Assembly: GCA_963817465.1 (NCBI GenBank)
Contig: CAWFOP010000005.1
Span: 186,001-250,000, forward strand
Source: CAMPKL01 sp963817465
Lineage (GTDB): Bacteria; Acidobacteriota; Terriglobia; Bryobacterales; UBA6623
DNA length: 64,000 nucleotides
Reading direction: 5' to 3'
Shown here: positions 10,266 through 18,373 of the stretch, piece by piece
Position numbering within the stretch: position 1 is the stretch's first letter
Layout: each line of letters opens with the position of its first letter
Translations under genes and position numbers: made by a program
The notes under the pieces: model-generated
Databases searched by the model: none
Told to the model about the DNA's origin: nothing
The model's input: the letters and a program-made list of their open reading frames with translations, nothing else

Positions 10266-11470
10266 GCGAAACCGAAACCCTCCTGCCCGACCGCCAGGTC
10301 GATGCGCATGATGACGCTGTCGCGCGACTTGAAGCGGAGACCGAAGCCGCCGCCGCCGTGGAGATCCCTCAAGGCCATGTCGCCGGGCGTCGAGAAGACT
10401 TTGCCCCAATCGGTGAAGACCGCCATATCCAACGCGGGCGCGACCTCCCAGCGGTACTCGCCGTTGAACAGCAGCGAATTATTGTCGTAGAAGCGAAAGC
10501 GCGGATAGGAGCGCAAATCGTTGGGACCGCCGAGCGTCGGCTGCAGGTAGAAAGGCAGAGTGTTCCCCGGATCGACGAAGCTCCAGCGGCCGCGCGCGCG
10601 AAACGCGAAATAGCGCTTCTTATTCAGGAAAGGCGCGTACTGCTCGACGGTGGTCTCGGCGTAGCGAAACGAGTAGGGTCCCTCGTTGCGATCGTCCGCC
10701 CAGCCGTAGCGCGCAAAAACGTACGTGCCGGCGTGGGGATCGCCGTCGGAGTCGAGGGTGTTCAATTCCGCATAGGGGCCGCCCATCCAGAACGTCGTCT
10801 GCCGGTCGATTCCCGGCGCTTGCAGCGGCGTGTAGAGCGTGTCGGCGGAAGGCGACGCGCCGGACTTGCCCGGCCCGACGTTGATGCGGCGGTGCTCGCC
10901 GACGGCGCCGATTGCAAAGTGGCGACGAACGGGTTTGAAGCCCACGATAACCCTTTGTCCGAACTCCTCCATGCGGTAGTTGGTCTTGCGGTCGTCGTCG
11001 GAATCGTTGCCGGGCCCGTAGTATTCGAGGCTCGGCGAATCCAAGCGGCGTACGGCGTAGTCGACGGTCATGCGGTCGTCGAGCAGACGATCGAAGTTCA
11101 GGCCCAAGGCGACGCCGTAGTAGAGCCGGTAGCTGCCGACCGCGGCGAAATCGACCTTGAGGTTGTCGTCGAGGAGGCCGTCCTTGCGGTAGCGCGGGCC
11201 CAGCGCGAATCCCGAGCCCGGGCGCAGACCGCCGAACATCACGGACCAGCCGCCGCCGTTCGGCTGGATCATCTCCATCACGCGCTCGAGCTTCGCCTCG
11301 ATGGGATCGAGCTCAGCCGGCGTGAGGTGCGCGGCCTTTTCGGCGCGCGCCCGCTCCATGGCTTCGATGCGCGTGGAGGGCGGATCGTCGCCTTCGACCT
11401 GCGCCGCCACAATCCCGGTGAAGGAGAGCAGCAAGGCTAAGACTCGCACTGAAGACCGGACTAGCCTCAA
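10214..11470 (-). CDS. Omp85/BamA-like surface-antigen beta-barrel protein
   Basis: An outer-membrane protein of about 418 residues. I prefer the TTG at 11468-11470, which has GGAG five bases upstream and opens the signal peptide RLVRSSVRVLALLLSFTGIVAAQ; a longer TTG start at 11500 is possible. After a short alpha/charged region (residues 30-75) comes a barrel rich in alternating aromatic strands, with landmarks of the surface-antigen (D15/Omp85) C-terminal domain: LGGPNDLRSYPRFRFYDNNSLLFNGEYRWEV and FGLRFKSRDSVIMRIDLAVGQEG. No POTRA repeats are obvious, so it resembles the short single-barrel members rather than BamA or TamA. It precedes and overlaps the kinase-like secreted protein, which suggests joint function at the cell surface. 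Confidence 0.85.
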   Translation of the reverse strand: MRLVRSSVRVLALLLSFTGIVAAQVEGDDPPSTRIEAMERARAEKAAHLTPAELDPIEAKLERVMEMIQPNGGGWSVMFGGLRPGSGFALGPRYRKDGLLDDNLKVDFAAVGSYRLYYGVALGLNFDRLLDDRMTVDYAVRRLDSPSLEYYGPGNDSDDDRKTNYRMEEFGQRVIVGFKPVRRHFAIGAVGEHRRINVGPGKSGASPSADTLYTPLQAPGIDRQTTFWMGGPYAELNTLDSDGDPHAGTYVFARYGWADDRNEGPYSFRYAETTVEQYAPFLNKKRYFAFRARGRWSFVDPGNTLPFYLQPTLGGPNDLRSYPRFRFYDNNSLLFNGEYRWEVAPALDMAVFTDWGKVFSTPGDMALRDLHGGGGFGLRFKSRDSVIMRIDLAVGQEGFGFAWSFGNIFQRYSSQLLQ

Positions 11471-11588
11471 GTAGACTCCACAACAGGGATCGAGCTTCAA
11501 GGACGGTCGTCCGCGACGGCGACCTTTTCACGCATGCTAGCGAACGAGCTCACCCGTGCGCCATCCGGTCCTCGAGTAGGAAGACGAA

Positions 11589-11615
11589 CAGGCCCGGCGA
11601 CCAGCGCCGGGCCTG
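11589..11615. terminator. Hairpin between the divergently placed units
   Basis: A perfect 10-bp stem (11589-11598 with 11606-11615) with a 7-base loop, in the gap between the radical SAM gene's 3' end and the Omp85-like gene's 5' end. It reads as the terminator of the minus-strand radical SAM transcript; a second hairpin lies closer to that stop. Confidence 0.6.
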
Positions 11616-11645
11616 TATCTCCTCCAATGCGATCAGGCGAACCCG

Positions 11646-11669
11646 GGGGCGGCTCGTATCGGCCGCCCC
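11646..11669 (-). terminator. Hairpin downstream of the radical SAM gene
   Basis: An 8-bp G/C stem (11646-11653 with 11662-11669) begins about 20 bases beyond the minus-strand stop at 11691. Together with the neighbouring hairpin it forms a double terminator. Confidence 0.55.
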
Positions 11670-11690
11670 TCTTTGTAAATCGATGCGAGA

Positions 11691-13814
11691 CTAGTCGCCG
11701 GCGACGCCGGCTTCTTCCTTCTTCGGCGCCGGGGCGATGCCGCCGTTCGGGCCGGCGATCTGAACCAATTTCGGAGCGGGCGGCTCTTTGAGCACCTGCT
11801 CGCGATACATCTGCATCAGGCGCGCTTCCTCTTCTTTCGAGAGGATCTTTTTGCTCGACTTGCCGCCGTTGGCTACCGGAACCTCGCCTTTGGCCTGCGC
11901 TTCGGCGAGCTTGCGGTTGCGGGCGGCGATCTTCTCTTCGCGGGCGTTCTTGGGGCCCTCGAAGTCCTGCTCGCCGCGCGCGACCATTTCCGCATCGAGC
12001 TTCAGGTTGTGCGAAAAGTCATTCATATCGACGGACTTGCCGCCGGCGTAGATCTTGTGGCGGCCGTGCTCGTCGTACCACTGCGTCAGCGTGGCCGTCA
12101 TGTGCATCTTTTCGATGATGTTCCGCCAGCCGATGCCGGTGTTGTAGGCGCAGAACGAGATCTCGCCTTCCTGCGTGCCGTAGGGGATGACGCACATCTC
12201 CGTGCGGCGGAAGTCGTAGTTGAACAGGTCTTGGAACCACATGCCCGCGACGAACAGGAAGTTCCACGGATCGTTGCGGCGCGCCACGCCCTTGCCGTAG
12301 TTTTTGCCCGACAGCGCGAACGACTTATCGAACTTCTTGAGCAAGTCGAACATCGAGAACGACGCCGGCGCCTTCATCGGGTTGTAGTTCTTCAGCAACG
12401 CCAAGGCGAGCTGCGCGTTGGTCTTCCACTTCGAACGGCCCGAGTCGTTGATGCGGCGGATATCTTGCGTTAGTTGGGGAACGTTGATGAACTCCGGAAC
12501 AGCCCCCATCTCCTTCGTCTTCTTGTTGATCATCAGGGCCGTACCCACGCCGCAGTTCGGGTGGCAGCCGCAGGAGACCTGACCCCATTCCGCCGCCGGA
12601 CCATGGGCGAGATCGGCCGCGTCGACGAACGAGCCCATCACCGAGATCGGGAACCAGTCGCGCGTCGGCTCGGTCATGTTGAGCTGATTCTTCACGTCGT
12701 GCGCCAGGTGGCTCAGCGTGTAGCGCTGCTTCTGGCGGCGCTCGTCGGTGATGTCTTCGTCGCGGCCCGTGAAGCTGACCGGCTGGAAGCTGACGAAGGC
12801 GATCTTGCCCGGGTTTTCGCGGGCGAACTCGATGATCGGGCCGACCTCTTCGTTGTTGATGTTGTTGACGATCGTCGTGACGAGCACGATCTCGATGCCG
12901 GCGTCGTGCATGTTGTCGATCGCCTTCATCTTCACGTCGAACAGGTTGCCGATCTTGCGGTGGCTGTTGCGCGCGTTGCCGATGCCGTCGAACTGCAGGT
13001 AGGCGTAGCGCATGCCGGCGTCCGCGGCCGACTCGGCGAACTCGCGGCTCTTGGCGAATTCGATGCCGTTGGTGGCGGCCTGCACGGAGTTGTAGCCGAT
13101 CTCGCGGCAGTAGCGGACCGCCTTCAAAAAGTACGGCGACATCGTCGGCTCGCCGCCCGAGAACTGCACCGACATCTGACGCCGCGGCTTAGCCTGGATG
13201 GCGTTGTCGAGAATCGTCTTGATCTCTTCCCACTCGAGCTCGTGGACGAAGCCGACTTGGTTGGCGTCCATGAAGCACGGGTCGCACATCATGTTGCAGC
13301 GGTTCGTCAGATCCACCGTCAACACCGCGCCGCGGCCGTACTTTACGGTCGAAGAGCCATGGTTGTGAATGTGATCGTCGGCGTGCGCCTGGATGTCGCG
13401 GCCCGGGAACTGCGACTCGATGTGCTCGAGAAACTTCGCATCGATCGCCATCAAGTCTTCGATCTTGCCGTGCGTCGGACACTCCTTGAGCATCCAGATC
13501 TGGCCGTCGCGCTCGACGATGGTGGCGTCGATCTCGCCGACCTTCTGCGACTTCAGCACGTTGTAGTCGACTTCGCCGGAGATGATCTCCTCGCGCGCTT
13601 CCTTGACGCACTTGGGACACAGCGAGTCCGTCTGGCGCGGCCAGCCCAACGGCGGCTTCGACTTTTCCCATGACTTGAGCATGGGCTTCTCCGTCCAGTT
13701 GGGCGTAAAAGAAGCCTCGGGGGCCTTGCGCGCGTCGAGGTAGCGGGCGAACTTCCACATCCCCGTAGCGGCCTGCGTAAAGCCTTTTTCGACGTACTTG
13801 ATCGGTCTCGGCAC
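11691..13814 (-). CDS. Multi-cluster radical SAM protein, tetraether/membrane-spanning lipid synthase-like
   Basis: A radical SAM enzyme of about 707 residues. The GTG at 13814 is preferred over the ATG at 13841 because GGAG sits eight bases before it. The core has the SAM-cluster motif CxxxCxxC (NRCNMMCDPC) and FSGGEPT. Around it are extra cysteines that match the layout of archaeal Tes (GDGT tetraether synthase) and its bacterial relatives: an N-terminal CPKC, then KECPTHGKIEDL, a CGCHPNCG after the barrel, and further cysteines in a C-terminal extension. Tes-type enzymes join two lipid chains by C-C bond formation, and acidobacteria make membrane-spanning iso-diabolic acid, so this is a plausible gene for that step. 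The last 70 residues are charged and Lys/Pro rich. The radical SAM call is certain and the substrate inferred. Confidence 0.92.
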   Translation of the reverse strand: MPRPIKYVEKGFTQAATGMWKFARYLDARKAPEASFTPNWTEKPMLKSWEKSKPPLGWPRQTDSLCPKCVKEAREEIISGEVDYNVLKSQKVGEIDATIVERDGQIWMLKECPTHGKIEDLMAIDAKFLEHIESQFPGRDIQAHADDHIHNHGSSTVKYGRGAVLTVDLTNRCNMMCDPCFMDANQVGFVHELEWEEIKTILDNAIQAKPRRQMSVQFSGGEPTMSPYFLKAVRYCREIGYNSVQAATNGIEFAKSREFAESAADAGMRYAYLQFDGIGNARNSHRKIGNLFDVKMKAIDNMHDAGIEIVLVTTIVNNINNEEVGPIIEFARENPGKIAFVSFQPVSFTGRDEDITDERRQKQRYTLSHLAHDVKNQLNMTEPTRDWFPISVMGSFVDAADLAHGPAAEWGQVSCGCHPNCGVGTALMINKKTKEMGAVPEFINVPQLTQDIRRINDSGRSKWKTNAQLALALLKNYNPMKAPASFSMFDLLKKFDKSFALSGKNYGKGVARRNDPWNFLFVAGMWFQDLFNYDFRRTEMCVIPYGTQEGEISFCAYNTGIGWRNIIEKMHMTATLTQWYDEHGRHKIYAGGKSVDMNDFSHNLKLDAEMVARGEQDFEGPKNAREEKIAARNRKLAEAQAKGEVPVANGGKSSKKILSKEEEARLMQMYREQVLKEPPAPKLVQIAGPNGGIAPAPKKEEAGVAGD

Positions 13815-14228
13815 TGGTGAGTCTCCTGTCCTTTGGGTCATCAGCGCGGCGGCGAGTACACGCCCGCGCGAACCTCTTATAACGCCTTCAGACTAGAAGC
13901 GCACCGGCGGTATTGCCACAAGGACTCACCGAAACGCGGAAAATCGGGGTTGTACTGCGAATTCACGACAGTGAATGGTGCGGGAGAAAGAGGTGATTCA
14001 CCTTTAGACACAAGAACTTACGGACTTTCGCGGCGGGCTCGCCGGCCGGATCGAACCCTCACGAGAGGCGCTGATTCCTCGATCGGTTGGGGTTCGTCAC
14101 CTAAGGTCGGCGCCGGCGCGGACCGCTCAATATAAGCTGTCGCAACCCGTATGCTCGGCTCGGGATGGAAGATCCTCCCGCCGCTTCCTGTTGTAATGCC
14201 ACACGAAGAGCGCTAGACTTCTGTGGTA
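13815..14228. other. Divergent intergenic region, no gene supported
   Basis: About 410 bases separate the divergent radical SAM and PadR genes. The short reading frames here have no recognisable protein sequence and overlap both starts, so I read the segment as two back-to-back promoter regions. The only structure noted is a pair of direct repeats close to the PadR start. Confidence 0.5.
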
Positions 14229-14237
14229 ATGACACAG
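14193..14237 (+). promoter_or_regulatory. Direct repeat around the padR start, possible PadR operator
   Basis: The 12-mers GTAATGCCACAC (14193-14204) and GTAATGACACAG (14226-14237) are direct repeats, 33 bases apart, the second covering the ATG of the PadR gene. PadR regulators usually repress their own operon, so an operator here is plausible, although the classic PadR site is a palindrome rather than a direct repeat. Confidence 0.35.
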
Positions 14238-14597
14238 GAGACTCGCTCGCCTGACAACAAACTCGACCTCCTCCAGGGCACCCTGGACGTGATGGTTCTG
14301 CAAACCCTCGATACGCTGGGGCCGCTGCACGGCTACGGGATCGCGCGCCGCATCGAACAGGTCAGCGGCAATCAAGTGCTGCTGAATCAGGGCACGATCT
14401 ATGCTTGCCTGGTGCGCTTGCAGCAGCGCGGTTGGATCTCGGCCGAGTGGGGAACATCGGAAAACAACCGCAAGGCCAAGTACTACTCGATCACGCAGCG
14501 CGGGCGGAAGCAGCTCGCCGCTGACGTCGATTATTGGCGTCGTCTGACCGACGTCATGGGCCGCGTTTTCGCCATTGCCGAGGAGGACGCGAAGTGA
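14229..14597 (+). CDS. PadR family transcriptional regulator
   Basis: A 122-residue winged-helix repressor. The family signature is clear: LLQGTLDVMVLQTLDTLGPLHGYGIARRIEQ (first helices), LNQGTIYACLVRLQQRGWISAEWG (recognition helix and wing) and KAKYYSITQRGRKQL. The C-terminal helix is short, as in acidobacterial ADOP-linked PadR proteins. ATG 14229 is used; an upstream GTG at 14223 adds two residues. Its stop overlaps the GTG start of the ABC permease by four bases (GTGA), a typical PadR-ADOP arrangement, so it very probably controls expression of that permease in response to an unknown ligand. Confidence 0.95.
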   Translation: MTQETRSPDNKLDLLQGTLDVMVLQTLDTLGPLHGYGIARRIEQVSGNQVLLNQGTIYACLVRLQQRGWISAEWGTSENNRKAKYYSITQRGRKQLAADVDYWRRLTDVMGRVFAIAEEDAK

Positions 14598-17249
14598 AAA
14601 ACGCAGCAACCGACTTCGCTCGCGAGCTCTTGGGCCGCCTGAGATCCTTCTTCCGGAAGGCGGAGAGAGACGACGACTTCGACGCCGAGCTGGCGACCCA
14701 CCTTCAGATGGCCATTGACGAGAACTTGGAGCGCGGCCTGTCGCCCGGCGAAGCGCGCCGCCAGGCTCTCATTCGCATCGGCGGGGTCGATCAAGCCAAG
14801 GAATTGCATCGTGAAAGCCGCGGTTTGCCGCTGCTCGACACGCTCGTGCAAGATGTCCGCTACAGCTTCCGCACGCTGCGCCGCGACGCGGCGCTGACAA
14901 CCTTCGCTGTGCTCATCATCGGCCTCGGCGTAGGCGCCAGTTCGACCGTTTTCAGCGTCGTCAACGCGCTGTTGTTGCGGCCCCTCCCGTTCGAGGAGCC
15001 CGAGAGTCTGGTATGGATCCAGAGCGGCGACGGCGCCGGAATGTCCGGACAGACCGCGCAAGTCGGCCACTTGCTCTACTTGCAGGAGCAAAATAAATCC
15101 TTCGCCGATGTCGCCGGCTACTTCGCGTTCTACGGCGACGGAGACAGCAAGCTCACTGGGGACGGGGAGCCGGTCCGCCTGACCAACGTCCCCGTGACGG
15201 AGCGCTTCTTTCCCTTGCTCGGCGTGAAGCCGCAGATAGGACGCCTTTTCACGCCGGAAGAATGCAAACGCGACGGTCCGCCCGCCGTGCTGCTGAGTCA
15301 CACGCTATGGACAAGCCGCTTCGCCTCCGACCCCGGCATCGTCGGCAAGACCATCGACTTGAACGACACCGGAGTCACCGTGATCGGCGTGCTGCCCGCG
15401 TCGTTTGACTTCGGCGCAGTCTTTACGCCGGGGAATCAGGTCGACCTGTTCTCGCCGTTCGCGCTCGACGAGGTTTCCAACCGCTGGGGCAACACCATGG
15501 CGATCGTCGGCAGGCTCAAACCGGGCGCCACGCTCGAGAGCGCGCGGGCCGAGCTGGCGGTGCTGGCGCAAGGGATCAACGAAGCCCATCCCAATTGGAA
15601 TACGTTCGATCCGATTGCCGGCCGGCTGCGCGAGCATGTCAGCGGAAACTTCCGCTCCGCAATGATTCTTCTGGCCTGCGCGGTCTGCCTGGTCATGCTC
15701 ATTGTTTCCGCGAACCTCTCGAACCTGCTGCTGGCCCGGGCGGCGACGCGTGAGAAGGAGATCGGAATTCGCTCGGCTCTTGGCGCCGGACGTTGGCGCT
15801 TGGTCCGCCAGATGCTCACCGAAAGCGTGACACTGTCGTTCGGGGGCGCCATCCTCGGTCTCGCCCTCGCCGTCGGCGGAATCCGCGTTCTCTCCCGCCT
15901 CGACGCCATGGGGATTCCCTTGCTCGGCGAAGTGCAAGTCGACGCGGGCGTCCTCGCATTCACTCTTCTGTTGGCGGTCGGTACCGGGGTGATCTTCGGC
16001 CTCGCGCCGGCCCTGCGCGTCTCGGGCAGCGCCTTGCGGGGTTCGCTATCCGACAGCTCACGCGGCTCGACCGAAGGCAAGGGGCAGGGCTGGCTCCGCG
16101 GCGTCCTGGTCGTTTGCGAAACCGCGATGGCCTGCGTCCTGCTGGTGGGAGCGGGTTTGCTGCTGCGCAGCTTCGTACACTTGCTCGACGTCGACCTCGG
16201 CTTTCAGCCGGAAAGCGCGATCGCGATGCGCGTCGATCCCAGCACAGCGTTTCGACACGCCCGAACGTAAAGACGCCTACTACACCGAGCTGCTTCGCCG
16301 CGTCCGTTCCGCCCCCGGCGTGCAAGCGGTCGGGCTCACCGATACCCTGCCCCTCGGCAAGAATCGCACTTGGGGGGCCGCCGCAAAGGGCCAGGTCTAC
16401 GAGCGCAGCAACTATCCATTGGCGTTCGTTCGGATCGTCACCGACGGCTACGTTGGCGCCATGGGCATCCCGCTCGTCGCGGGCCGCGACTTCTCCGAGC
16501 ACGACAGCGCCTCGAGCCAACCGGTGATCATCGTCAACGAATCGCTCGCAGACCGCCTGTGGCCGGGCGAGGACCCGCTCGGCAAGATCATGCGGACCGA
16601 CCGCCCCGAACGCCAGGTCATCGGCGTCGTGCAAAACGTCCGGCACCTGGCGCTCGAAAAGGAATCAGGCAACGAGATGTACCTCCCGCTGCGCCAGACG
16701 AACGACTTTGGCTCGGTGGACGTCGTCGTACGCGGTCCCCGTTCGGCGGAAGACCTGGCGGCGGAGGTTCGCGCCTCGTTGCGTCCGCTCGACCCCACCC
16801 TGCCGGCCAACGGTGCTCGCACTCTGCAAGAGCTGGTCGATCGTTCCGTCTCGCCGCGGCGTTTCGTGGTCTTGCTGCTCACCGCTTTCGCCGCCTTCGC
16901 GGTCGCGCTCGCGGCCCTCGGCATTTACGGGGTCATCTCTTACTCGGTGAGTCAGAAGAAGCAAGAGATCGGCGTCCGCATGGCTCTGGGCGCGTCGGCG
17001 GCGGAAGTTCGCAAACGCATTTTGCTACAAACGTTGCGCCTAGCCGCGATGGGTATGGCGTTGGGAATCGCATCGGCCTGGGTCCTGAGCCGCATGGTCC
17101 AGAGCCTGCTGTTCGATGTGACGCCAACCGACCCGGTCACCTTCGCCGCGGTGGTCGTCGTCCTCGGCGCTGTCGCCGGTCTCGCCGGCTATCTGCCGGC
17201 GCGACGTGCCTCCCGCCTCAGCCCCATGGACGCCCTGCGTGTGACGTAA
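14594..17249 (+). CDS. ADOP-type ABC transporter permease (FtsX/MacB-like), frameshifted
   Basis: A duplicated permease of about 880 residues, the acidobacterial ADOP family. It opens with the family's extra cytoplasmic N-domain (FRKAERDDDFDAELATHLQMAIDENLERGLSPGEARRQAL), then the first transmembrane segment and MacB periplasmic core (LTTFAVLIIGLGVGASSTVFSVVNALLLRPLPF), FtsX segments (ILLACAVCLVMLIVSANLSNLLLARAATREKEIGIRSALGAGR), and a second copy ending RRASRLSPMDALRVT. The ATPase is not encoded nearby, as usual for these orphans. The reading frame breaks at about 16250: frame 2 ends in RVDPSTAFRHART and frame 3 continues TPERKDAYYTELLRRVRSAPG. One extra T in a TTT run explains it, so this is probably a sequencing error. 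Start is GTG 14594. Confidence 0.9.
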
Positions 17250-17298
17250 ATTCGATTTGACTTCCGCTTGAAACACGGTCGGTGCGGCGAAAGTCCCC

Positions 17299-18264
17299 AT
17301 GGTGACTATGTCAAAGGACGCGGCAACGCAATCCATCGAGCGGCGATGGCTGGGCTCCACTCGCGAGAAAGTTTCTTGCCTCGGCATGGGAGGCTCGCAT
17401 ATCGGCAGCCCCAAGGTCTCCGAGGAGCAAGCCGTTCATCTCATCCGCGCCGCCATCGACGCAGGCATCGACTTTCTGGACAATTCGTGGGATTACCACG
17501 GCGGACGCAGTGAAAAGTTGATGGGCAAGGCCCTGCGGGACGGCTATCGCAACAGGGCGTTCTTAATGACGAAATTCGACGGCCGAACAGGCAAGGCTGC
17601 GACGAAACAAATCGATCAGTCACTCAAGCGACTCGAGGTCGATCACGTCGACTTGCTCCAATTCCACGAAGTCATCCGGTTCGACGACATCGATCGCTTC
17701 TTTGCGGCCGGCGGCGCGGCGGAAGCGCTCACGGCAGCCAAGGAGGCCGGCAAAACCCGCTTCATCGGTTTCACCGGCCACAAGGATCCGCATATCCATC
17801 TCTACATGCTCGAGACGGCGGAAAAGAACGGCTTTCGGTTCGATACCGTGCAGATGCCGCTGAACGTGCTGGACCACCACTTTCGCAGCTTTCAGAAATT
17901 GGTCGTACCGGTAGCCCAGGCGATGAACATCGGCATCCTCGGGATGAAGAGCATGGGAAGCGGGGTCATTCTCAAGGCCGGCGTCGCGGCGCCGGAGGAA
18001 TGCCTCCGCTACGCCTTGAGCCTACCGACGTCAGTCGTCATCACCGGCATCGACAGCGACAAGGTGCTTGAACAAGCCCTCGCAGTCGGCCGCGACTTCA
18101 AGCCCCTGACCGAATCCGAGAGGCAAGCTCTGCTCGAGAAAGCATCCGAGGCCGAGCCCGGGAAATACGAGCTATTCAAAACATCCAGCCACTTCGACTC
18201 CACCGCCCAAAATCCCGATTGGCTCGGATCGGACACCGAAGAAGTCGAACACCTAGCGTCCTAA
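17299..18264 (+). CDS. Aldo/keto reductase family oxidoreductase
   Basis: A 321-residue aldo/keto reductase of the NADPH-dependent TIM-barrel superfamily. The catalytic tetrad is visible: Asp in GIDFLDNSWDY, the tyrosine of the same motif, Lys in FLMTKFDG and His in DLLQFHEV. The GFTGHKDP segment and MKSMGSG (a nucleotide-binding turn) follow. No signal peptide. A tail of 50 residues with TSSHFDSTAQNPDWLG is longer than in the shortest members and resembles the acidobacterial/planctomycete subgroup of unknown substrate. A second ATG (17308) is nearly as good. It is separated from the ADOP gene by 49 bases and ends before a strong shared terminator; substrate specificity cannot be inferred. 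Confidence 0.93.
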   Translation: MVTMSKDAATQSIERRWLGSTREKVSCLGMGGSHIGSPKVSEEQAVHLIRAAIDAGIDFLDNSWDYHGGRSEKLMGKALRDGYRNRAFLMTKFDGRTGKAATKQIDQSLKRLEVDHVDLLQFHEVIRFDDIDRFFAAGGAAEALTAAKEAGKTRFIGFTGHKDPHIHLYMLETAEKNGFRFDTVQMPLNVLDHHFRSFQKLVVPVAQAMNIGILGMKSMGSGVILKAGVAAPEECLRYALSLPTSVVITGIDSDKVLEQALAVGRDFKPLTESERQALLEKASEAEPGKYELFKTSSHFDSTAQNPDWLGSDTEEVEHLAS

Positions 18265-18320
18265 CGGACAAGGCTTGATCAGGACGATAGCGAGGGCCGG
18301 AGTACGGGTCATGCAAAAAC

Positions 18321-18342
18321 GGGCGGCCCGTTGGGGCCGCCC
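18321..18342. terminator. Bidirectional hairpin between AKR and TonB receptor genes
   Basis: A perfect 9-bp G/C stem (18321-18329 with 18334-18342) with a GTTG loop lies between the two convergent stops, 57 bases after the reductase stop and 32 bases from the receptor stop. An A-run (18316-18320) on its left side becomes a U-run for the minus-strand transcript, so it fits the receptor gene best. Confidence 0.8.
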
Positions 18343-18373
18343 GCGGTTGAGTTTGGTTGTCCGAAGGTCCGTT

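Noticed and set aside
13833..14135. Plus-strand frame of 100 codons in the divergent gap
   Set aside because: No conserved motif, unusual composition and overlap with the start region of the radical SAM gene; kept as intergenic.
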